Origin: Flectonema sp. DT1601
Lineage: Eukaryota > Euglenozoa > Diplonemea > Diplonemida > Diplonemidae
Assembly: GCA_964019425.1 (NCBI GenBank)
Contig: OZ025780.1
Location: 1,320,001-1,384,000, forward strand
Length of the DNA: 64,000 nucleotides
Reading direction: 5' to 3'
The position numbers and the translations under genes were made by a program. The notes under the pieces were generated by a model that was given only the letters and a program-made list of their open reading frames with translations, did not search any database and was not told where the DNA came from. Positions 55,561 through 64,000 of this stretch are shown here, piece after piece (position 1 is the first letter of the stretch; the number at the start of each line of letters is the position of its first letter).

Positions 55561-57846
55561 TCGTATCCCGTTCTTGTTGAAGACCTGTTTTGAAAATATT
55601 AAAATAAAAACACGACAAAAGTGATGACAAAATCTATTAGGAGCAGGGAACAGGCGGTAAACAATCGTTTACTGCTGACAAGTACTTACAAATGGAAGAG
55701 AGGGGAAAAGGTTCTTGCGGTAGGCTTGTTTGGCCTGGAGCAAGAAACTGTTTTTAAAAAAAAACATCTAAGAAAAAAGAGTAGGAAAAAAATCAAAACG
55801 GGAAGCTAAAAAAAGCGAACTAAACGGACGAAGACAACATAAAACACCATCTCGAACGCCTATTTTCAGCTTTTTTTTTTTTTTAAATCGGTCTGGAATG
55901 AGAGTACCAGTCGAAATAAAAAGCTAATCTGAATTGCTTTTTTTTTTCCTCCTGCCCAGTCACGAATAACCAGGCAGACACCCTGGGCTAGAAGAGTGTT
56001 GCCAGCTGCTTAATTCAGAAGGCGGAAAACGGAGAGAGAGAAAGAGAGAGTGTGTGTGTGTGTTTGATAAGGAGACACTCTTAAGTACACTACATAACAA
56101 TTCCGCTTTTTTTTTTTTTTTTTTTTCCTCCTTTCACGTGTTGTTTCAACAACGTGTGCAGAATATCATGTTTTCTGATACCAACTCCTAAATAACAGAG
56201 AGCCATACAACACACAGGAGCATAACAAAGAGACTGCTCTGAATTAATCATATTGCATTGTAGCTGTGTGGTATGAGAGCTACCTCACAGCGATATTGTA
56301 AATAATAAACAATAAGTTGTTTAAAAAGAAGAGAATAATGCAACATTTTGGATTTTTTTTTTTGATGTCCTTCTAAAGAATAAAAGCTAACTTAAGCTGG
56401 ATGATGATTTATTTATTTTTATTTATTTTATTTTTCAATAGAAGGAAGAGGGCAGGGAGGGGATGGGTTCTTATATCTAAAATCTATTAGCAGAATATAC
56501 AATAAAATAGCAGAGCGGCAAAAAAAAAAAACGCTGCGAACAACAACACCAAAAAAAAAAAAAAAGGGAACCCTCTGTTTATCTATGGTTGTGTATTAAC
56601 ATTTCACAAAACAATAAAGGAGGGATAAACTAGATTTAAACAACAAAAAAAAAAAAAAAAAATTAAAAAACTAATCCTCAGGTGGACACCCGCAATGGTA
56701 ATATCCTGCCTGGTGTACAAATTGTTTTTAAATTTTTTTTTTTTTTTTTTTTTCATCTTAAATATAATGGTTTCATGACTCTAAAGATTTAAATTTTTTT
56801 TTAATACTTCACCTAAACAAAAAAAAACTCAGCTAAGTCTACACAAAAATGGATGAAAAAGCTATTGGTATCAAGTACCACAAGTAAACCTTTTCCTTTA
56901 TATTGATTTCTAGTTCTGAACTTGATATTCAATTGGACTGAGAGAGCTACAAAGGATTATATATCCTTCTCAACATTCTTTTTTGTTTCATACAAAAAGT
57001 ATAAAAAAAGAAACCATATCCTGAAGACAGTATTGCACCCCAGATTTATTTTCTTGTTGTTGTTGTTGTGTTTGCTCTAGTAAAAAACTACTCAAAAAAA
57101 AAAAAATAGAAAAAAGGAAAACAATGGGGGAAAAAAAAATGGAGGGGTGGAAACGAAAAAAGAATATTTACTTTAAGGGTGACTCTACAGAGTGATGACT
57201 CTAAAAAAAGAAAAAAATTAAAAAAGAATTTAAAAAAAAAGTCTTTTTCATTGGATTCCAAGGGAGAAATAAACCACAACCACACAGCATAACGATAATT
57301 TGAAATTATTAATTTATACAGTGATTGGCCAGTGATAATATTATTTTTAATTTTAATTTTTATTTTTTGCCCATAGCAAATGAAAAAATCCCAAGGGCGA
57401 CAAAAAAACATTTAATAACATAAGCCAACTACTTTTTTTTTTTTTTTTTTTTTTTTTTTGTTGAATATCGAAAGATAAACAAAGCCAATAATATGGCTTC
57501 TTCAAAAACCCACGAGAGAGAGGAAAAAAAAAAAAAAAAAAGAAAAAAAGAAATCAGCTAGAAGTAATTGAAGGTGGTTAGGGCAACGCAATTACCTGCA
57601 GAAATACGGCAGGGGGTTGGAAACTGGTAACCCGTTTATGTTTTAAAGGGAAACCATTCCGACAGCATTTTTTTTTTTTTTTTTTTTTTTTTCCCTTCAC
57701 TTCCCCACACTTCAGACAGTTTGACTTCAAAAAAAATCTTTTTTTAAATTCTATTGTGTTTGTTCTTTTCCTTACTCCAAAAACCAGGAGCAAAATCTGA
57801 CAAAAAAAAAAAAAAAATCTAATTTAAAAGGAGCGATATAGAGACC
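55561..57846. other. Intergenic gap of 2.3 kb
   Basis: The largest gap: T runs at about 56108-56126, 56728-56753, 57433-57459 and 57668-57692, (AG)n and (TG)n at 56033-56063. No frame here looks coding to me. Confidence 0.5.
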
Positions 57847-58914
57847 TTAGTCTTTCTTAACGTAGTAATATAACCCAAGTGGAGGTCTCATTAGTCTGTC
57901 CATTTGGTAAGCAAGTGCCATTCCTTGCTCCTTTGACATGGTCATGAAAGCAAGTGGAAGGCCAAGTTCATAAGTATCAAGTACACTACATGGAAGTAAC
58001 GAATGACTACTTAAGTACGCAGGCACAGACATTCCCCGACCAACTGCGTCTGCAGCACCAGTGACAATAGTTGCTACACCAAGAAGTGTGCGATCGCGTT
58101 CCCTGTTGTTTTTTTTTTAGTTTTTAGTGTAAAGTCCATAATAATGATACGGAATAAAAACATACATTAAATCACCAGTGAAATCTTCCACCATAATAGC
58201 ATTCTGTTGATTAAACTTACAACAGTTTGGAGTGTTCTCAACGATAATAACTTTATCCATTGACCTTCCCAATAAGGTGAGATCTTTTGTGTGAGTACCT
58301 TCAGTAAACCAGTCAGAATTACGGTAAATAATGTGATGAAAAAATTCACCCTTTGGATCAATTTGATGGAGAACATGTTTGCCGGTTTCTTCAGTAGACG
58401 CGGTCCATAAAACGATTTCTGCTAACTCACGTAGGATGTGAAACATATGCATTAAATAATGACGCGGGGTCGCAGATGATAAACCAGGTCGGCGGTTGGA
58501 TACAAGTGTTTCATCAAGATCAAATACTACAGTTAGCTTACCTGAATGGCGATCTGATTGTGGAGGAAGTAGAAATTTTTGACATTCAATTTCCGACCTA
58601 CCAACAGGACTGTATCCCAACCTACACCCAGTAGGACTATCACTAGTCTCTGATGGTGGTGCTGGAGTACTTTCTGCTGGACTAGATTGCTCTTCATCAC
58701 TACCTCTCGTAGGAGGAGTATAAAACATATCCTTAGGTGGTGGTGTCACTCCACCAGAAGACAACCTCGGAAGCATTGGTTTTGGAGGAGGGGTGACCTG
58801 TTGATATCCTCCCATACGTTCTTTTCTTGCACTGCATGACTGTTCTCTGTTCTGCGGTATATTTGGATTTATAACCGCAAACGGTTTCCTAGTGGTGGGA
58901 CGGTTGGTCATCAT
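57847..58914 (-). CDS. FCP1/SCP-like phosphatase domain protein, 2 exons
   Basis: 334 residues from exons 58166-58914 and 57847-58102. The start is the ATG right after an A16-17 run; the frame further 5' is Lys/Phe homopolymer. A Pro-rich N-terminus with repeated TPPPK (about 40-120) precedes the HAD-type catalytic domain. The catalytic motif VVFDLDETLVSNRRPG is followed by IVLWTASTEETGKHVL and VIIVENTPNCCKFN. The family usually has D-N-(S/T)-P there; here the first residue is E. After splicing the frame continues EDFTGDLMERDRTLLGVATI, a region matching NLI-interacting factor phosphatases. Such enzymes dephosphorylate Ser/Thr, for example in the RNA polymerase II tail. The C-terminal 70 residues are unusual for the family. 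An acceptor-like TTTTCACAG ends at 58953. Confidence 0.88.
58103..58165 (-). other. Intron of the FCP/SCP-like gene
   Basis: 63 bases, GTATGTTTT to ACAACAG, phase 2. Joins FTGDLM to ERDRTLLG. The shortest intron placed in the window. Confidence 0.88.
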
Positions 58915-59533
58915 TTTTTTTTTTTTTTTTTCCCTTCTTCTTTTCCCTTCTTCTGTGAAAAAGTTTTTCAGGAGAAAGAAAAAAAAACGGAATCGACTTT
59001 TTTTTATATCAAAGTCCAAACTTCAGAATACCCATTGACCTCATGACACCTATAGGTGAAATTAAATTAATACGACTAACAAGCGTGTGTCACTTGATGA
59101 TGATTACGTCAGAGATACAAATAAGAACCCTTTCAAAGATAGAACAGCTACACAAGTTTACTAATCATTCATAAATGGATAGACACGTATCCTTCCGTGC
59201 AAGTAGGAAGGGCTGTAGTCAAAAAGGTAAGAAGGACTGCCTGATTTAAACTATAACGACGGAACTGAAACGGAATCCTTTTTTTTTCTTTTTTTTTTCA
59301 TATTCGTTAGTTGCCTAACGATATCTCGCCAGCTGTTACGCATGACAATTCATAACACTGATGTTTTCTATGATGCTGTCGTAAACCAGCTTAGTCAGAT
59401 AACAATAAGCGAAGGAATAGAATTAAGCACAATGCAAAACATTGTTGTACAACAGCAGTTAAACTTCAACATGAATGGAAACAAAAATTTTAATTTACCT
59501 TATATTACCACATATCGGTTTTCAGAGGTACAC

Positions 59534-59567
<34 letters not shown>

Positions 59568-60587
59568 GACAGAGCACTCTGTGGTAAGCCAAACACATTA
59601 ACACGAAACAAAGAATGAGAAAAAAAAGAAATTAAAATAATTAGATTAAACAACACGCGGTAAATGCACTACAAAAAAAAAAAAAAAAAAAAAAAGCCTC
59701 AGTATAGAGAAGCAAGGCATGAGACTAGTTGATAGGTGCCTTGTTGAATACAACAGAACTAAAAGAAGGAAAGAAGGGATCACAATTTCACAGCACCAGC
59801 ACCACGGTTGGCATTTTGCATGGCGGATGCTGATAAATAATGAACCACACAAGAATAAAAAAAAAAAGGAGGGGGGAAAGTTAGTTTTTTTTTTTTTTTT
59901 TTTGAAATTGAAAATTAACTACAAGAAGACCTCAGGACGAGTACAGCTGAAATGATATTTAGTATCGCTATGCAAAGTCCAAAGTAGAAGTTAAAGCTTT
60001 TGCACATCAATAAATCGCTTAGTATGTTGGGAATACACAAACGAAGGCGATGATGTTACATTGCGTGTATCAAAAGAAAAAAAAAAAAAAACAGGAAACG
60101 CGACTATAAAAAGTTAAACCTTTATAAATGATGATAGTATACTACAAGCATTCAGAGGATATTTCGTGTTTAAACGAAAAAAAAAAAAAAACGAAAAAAA
60201 AAAAAAATAAAAACAGGAAAATGTTCCAAACAAGAATCATACATGTGGGAATCAGAAAAACGTAATCATAAAAGAGGCGTTTAGTTTTTTTTTATTCATT
60301 TATTTATTTATTTTATTTTTTCTTTGCATATGAACAAAGCAATTATTTAAAGGATATCGTTACTATAAAAGAGTAAACAATTAAAACACAAAAATCACGA
60401 TAGAGAAACTACTACATGTTCCTATTTATCAATGAGACTATAATGCAATTCGCAATTAAACAAAAAAAAAAAGAAAAAAAAAAGAAAAAAAATGGTAAAA
60501 TGGTTTTTTTTTAAATATGACTCTAAAACCATGTTTTTTTAAAAAAAGCTCTCCGCATGCTTTGATCACAGCAAGTCTAAACAACGC
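58915..60587. other. Intergenic gap of 1.7 kb
   Basis: Contains a small hairpin (CGTTAG TTGC CTAACG near 59305-59320) and many A/T runs (59538-59566, 59672-59695, 59886-59903). A plus-strand frame from about 59342 is open for about 65 codons before running into a T-run; I do not call it a gene. Confidence 0.5.
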
Positions 60588-61595
60588 CTACACCGAAGAG
60601 TAAGATCCTCCACATAAACGACGTAAGCTTCTCCACAAAAATATAATTCCGTCTTTTTCCAATTTAGGAAGGTCTTTCCAAAATTCGATGTTTGGAATCT
60701 GTTGGTTTTTTTGTTTTTTTTGTTTTTTTTTCCCCAATATTACATGAGTAGTTATTTCATGTAACGATACAAATACATACCATTTCGATTCCCCTTCGCT
60801 CTTTAGCTTTAAAGTTGTACAGGGATCCTACTGCAAGGTACACCACAGGGAGTGTGAAGACTAGAATCTGTTTTTAATTTTTTTTTTGTTGTTCTTTGTA
60901 GGTTCATAATTAATGTTTCTATTTATTTGAAAACAGTTGTGGGATCATACAATGAAAATACAGCCACCTCCACAACCACCACCACCACCACCACCGCTGC
61001 CGGCGCCAATGATACCAGCACTGAGATTTGGTGCTCCCGAAATAATAACAGAGCTCTCATAGAATGAACAAGTTGACTTTATAGTAGTGCCGTCGGTATC
61101 ATGAACACAACATCCTAAGGCACTGTATGACTCGCAGCATTCCCGACAGCGTTCAGCAGAAAGGTATCCGCATCGCTTTTCACCAGCTGGAGAGTCCGAG
61201 CACGACTTTCCAGCAGCAAACCCGCTGAACTTTTCCTCCATAGTAGGTGTTGGAAACATGGGAAGTATCGCACCCTTAGCGCTACGTGCACCACCAGCCC
61301 AGTCTGCTGATTGATCAAATGTCCATCCCTTACCTCCAGAGGGATCTGGATTTCCTAACTGACAAGGGTTTCTCGTAGATAGCGACATGTCGAACTGCCA
61401 CACTACGCAGTGTTCACTGCTTTGTCCGTCACAGCAAGTTTGCATGCAGGTTTGCGGATCAGTTATTGCTGGCGCATCAAACAAGTTATTTACCATAAAC
61501 CCAGAGGTATCTACATCGAATATCCCAGCAGAACATATCGGTGTCGGTGACGGTACTGAAAGAGCTAAACAGATTACTGCTGCCAATGCTGACAT
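60588..61595 (-). CDS. Type I membrane protein with receptor-like cytosolic tail, 3 exons
   Basis: Exons 60951-61595, 60781-60867 and 60588-60698 give 280 residues. A signal peptide (MSALAAVICLALSVPSPTP) is followed by a Cys-rich ectodomain (PQTCMQTCCDGQ, ERCRECCES, GCCVHD). A Gly-rich juxtamembrane stretch (GSGGGGGGGCGGGC) leads to one membrane span (IFIILVFTLPVVYLAVG). The tail reads GIEMIPNIEFWKDLPKLEKDG. This tail pattern (GxExIPNxxFWxxLPxLxxDG) recalls Atg27 and mannose-6-phosphate-receptor-like proteins, which cycle between Golgi, endosome and vacuole. The ectodomain is not an MRH domain as far as I can see, so cargo is unknown. Without splicing the protein ends at the start of the membrane span and the receptor nature is lost. 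An acceptor-like TTTCCAG ends at 61700. Confidence 0.85.
60699..60780 (-). other. Intron 2 of the receptor-like gene
   Basis: 82 bases, GTATGTATT to ACCAACAG, phase 0. Joins ERRGIEM to IPNIEFWKDLP, splitting the conserved tail motif. Confidence 0.88.
60868..60950 (-). other. Intron 1 of the receptor-like gene
   Basis: 83 bases, GTATGATCC to TAAAAACAG, phase 0. Lies inside the membrane span, joining GCIFI to ILVFTLPVVYLAVG. Confidence 0.87.
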
Positions 61596-62996
61596 TTTAT
61601 AATTAAGAGGCTGCTAGTATGATATAAATCTACTTAAGAAATACAAAAATAATTTTTGGGATCTTGTTCTCTTCGCATGCTTCTTTGGGATTTGTTTTCC
61701 TGGAAAAAGAATACAAGTTTTAGTTTTTTTTTTTTTTTTTTTTTTTTTCCACCAGAATAAAATTAACAAAGCAGTTTGCAATCAATACAAATACTACGAA
61801 TAGATAATTCCCTTTTTAATTTGCCTCAAAGAAGGGGGAGAAGAAAAAGAAAATAGAGCACTAGACAATGCTTCACTCAAGTCAACACAGGCTAACGGCA
61901 AGTTTCACGAAACAGCAGACAAGTGCCCTTGCGCTGAGTGTAGTTTGATGGACAGAATTGGTGTACTGGGATCGTAATCTTTTTTTTTTTTTTTTCTTTT
62001 TTTCTATTGACGTTATTTATAACCTCGCTCCATAATGGGATTCACGCTCATATGAGGGGAAAAAAAGAAAGAAGAAGAAGAAGAAGAAGAGAAGAAATTT
62101 ATCATATTCATCACCACGTTCATTAGGAGAAGCACAATAACCAATGCGGGTAAGCGGGTGTGTTCATTTTTTTTAAACCGTTATCTTCAAAATCATATAT
62201 AAAAAAAAACAACTCAATTCGCAACTGCTTGTCACAAGCAGAAGGCAGTCATTCACAGACAAAAAAAGAAATCACTGCACAAAGTGAACTACAACTTCCA
62301 GACTAAAACTTAATTTTATTTTTTCAACAGTAAATAGATTGAAGGAGAAAATGCAAAGAAAAGGAAGGGGGAAAACAATGTTTTTTTTTTTTTTTTTTTT
62401 TTTTTTGACACGAAAACACTTGGAAACAAAAAATGACTAAGACGCAGATCTCCTTCTGTCGGCTTGGAAATTAAAAAAAAAAAGAAAAAAGAACAACAAA
62501 AGAAAACGTGCAAAATCATTTAAGTGTATCGCTGTTGCGTGCTTACGGATTACTCAACAATCATTCAAAACAACAAAATTAAAAAATTATTAAAAAAAAA
62601 AACAGCAACAAATCAACAGTAATCCCTATTCTTTTGGCTTTTGTATTCTAGAAATTCTTATTTTTTTAAAACAAAAAAAATAATAATAAATAAACAAAAT
62701 ACAAAAACACACCTCCAGCACTGATCCAGCAACAGACATTATTCTTTTTTTTTCGGATACTTTATAGCAAGAACGGGGGGGTTGAACGTTTGAATTGTAA
62801 AAAAAAATAACTGTATTGTATCATATTAACATAAAACGATAATTTAACATCTGTTAAGGATACAGTGACTTTGGTGATGCTTAACTTAGCCTTCTCAAGC
62901 AAACTATGAGGTTTCGAGAGTAATCCATGTACCTCATACCTCCATAATCTCATCATCAAGAAGGGGGGAATGGGGAAGAAAAAGAAAACCACCGAA

Positions 62997-63031
<35 letters not shown>

Positions 63032-63837
63032 ACAATAACAAAGACCGGGGAAAAAAATAAAAGAGCCCATAAAAGTGGCTTTCTGAGTATATTTCTCCAG
63101 CTATATTTCTTTTCCAAAAGGCGGGAGCGCATGCTTGAGTCATTATGATCGTCGAAAAATGCAAAACTTAAAAGGGTAATAATAGTTAAGAAATCACATA
63201 GCTGCGTTGCAAATTAACAGGTAAAGGCAAAGGCTGCTCCGCTATTGTCACAAAGAAAAAAAAAAAAAAAAGGAGTGGGGGGATTTAATACGATACGAAA
63301 GGGAAGAAGGGGTGAAAAGGCAAAACTCAACGACTTTTTGTTTGAAAAGAAAAGAAAACACGAAATTGTTAAATTTGAGAAAGTGGCATTATTTGCACTA
63401 CTTACTTGTGCGAACATCACATAAAAACACATAATCCATGCGGTATGACAGTTATAGTTTAAAACCTTTAAAGAAAAAAAATAAAGATAAAGATAAAGAT
63501 AAAGATGAAGCTACATTCATTGTCACGCAAAAACTAAATAATTGCTTATGAATAAAAATAGAATACGTTCAGCTCATCTTAAAATTCGCATAAAAACTTA
63601 TGGTAAAAACAAAGCTAACATTCAGTTATGTCTTTCTCATAACATGTACAAATTGTTTTTTACACAAAAACTTTCGATTATTCTTTATGCGTTGTGCTGT
63701 GTTGTGAGCTGGGGAGCAATTCAAAAAACTAAAAAAAAACAACGTCTCTGATGAGAACCAAGGGTAATAAAGATACCAACGGTAAACAGGGACTAGTGAG
63801 TTCTAATTAATATAGTCAGCCTGCTCAGAATATTAGG
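61596..63837. other. Intergenic gap of 2.2 kb
   Basis: Leader of the receptor-like gene, (AAG)n near 62068-62085, an (AAAGAT)n run near 63478-63505 and many A/T tracts. A plus-strand frame around 63542-63751 is probably chance. No gene recognised. Confidence 0.5.
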
Positions 63838-64000
63838 GGGGGAAGACTGTTTGATTGGGTTCATACGAATATGAATCTCTGTATTGTATCAGAACTCAAT
63901 AATAAAATTAAAAAAACTCATGACACAGTGACTAAAATGTTAATACAGGCTAACACTCTGCAAATAACGTACTTGCTCTACATTATAATCAATGTTTCTA
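63838..64000 (+). repeat. Dispersed repeat, copy 2 (cut by window edge)
   Basis: Matches 7358-7528, beginning at a G run and continuing to the last base of the window. Same orientation as copy 1. The shared frame (NNKIKKTHDTVTKMLIQANT) is open in both; about six residues differ over 51. The full length lies outside the window. Confidence 0.75.

Noticed and set aside
59342-59587. Plus-strand frame beginning MTIHNTDVF
   Set aside because: Open for about 65 codons, then runs into a T homopolymer. No motif or splice context; in AT-rich DNA this length is not convincing.
62934-63164. Minus-strand Phe/Leu-rich frames in 62.3-63.4 kb and similar ones elsewhere
   Set aside because: They translate T/A homopolymers and have no conserved motif.
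1-64000. CRISPR arrays, rRNA, bacterial operons or retroelement genes
   Set aside because: No spaced direct repeats, no rRNA or tRNA signatures and no reverse transcriptase, integrase or capsid motifs were seen in any frame I read.

Overview
The window is nuclear DNA of a unicellular eukaryote. It is AT-rich, carries short spliceosomal introns and is full of A/T homopolymer runs. I count 20 protein genes and every one lies on the minus strand. A mannosyltransferase, tubulin polyglutamylase, E2 ubiquitin enzyme, KCTD-type BTB protein, PDCD2 and TVP23 homologues and a possible ORC4 fix it as eukaryotic. The tubulin polyglutamylase suggests a cilium or flagellum. A hybrid-cluster protein with a presequence-like N-terminus suggests a mitochondrion-related organelle and life at low oxygen. 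I cannot name the lineage from sequence alone.

Transcription order runs from right to left. 61.6-57.8 kb: a small type I membrane receptor-like protein (three exons) and an FCP/SCP-type phosphatase. 55.6-53.1 kb: a coiled-coil RING protein. 52.8-37.2 kb: one gene of four exons for a protein of about 5,105 residues, with a mucin-like N-terminus, 13-14 Cys-rich/SEA-like repeat units, one membrane segment and a long C-terminal region. 35.9-28.2 kb: a disordered basic protein, a GT15 (KTR-type) mannosyltransferase, PDCD2/Tsr4 and a KCTD-like BTB protein. 26.9-22.9 kb: an E2-SPRY fusion. 22.0-15.5 kb: a secreted granulin-like protein, a four-TM protein and the hybrid-cluster protein. 14.8-8.4 kb: a TTLL polyglutamylase, a 99-residue unknown, a GT8 glycosyltransferase and a Baeyer-Villiger-type monooxygenase. 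6.6-1 kb: TVP23, the possible ORC4, an ankyrin protein and a secreted P/T-linked Cys-domain repeat protein that runs off the left edge.

Thirteen introns can be placed because the reading frame and protein continue across them. Eleven begin GTATGT and two GTATGA. They are 63-109 bases long (one is 172) and most end in ACAG. Every one of the 20 genes also has a (C/A/T)CAG acceptor-like site 9-153 bases before its ATG with no matching GTATG donor, and all genes point the same way. Together these raise the possibility of spliced-leader trans-splicing or shared polycistronic transcription, which RNA data would settle.

A loose theme is secretion and the cell surface: a mucin-like giant protein, P/T-linked and granulin-like secreted proteins, Golgi glycosyltransferases of families GT15 and GT8, TVP23 and a receptor-like tail protein. 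A dispersed repeat occurs at 7.36 kb and again at the right edge (63.84-64 kb). Large intergenic gaps hold mostly homopolymer tracts.
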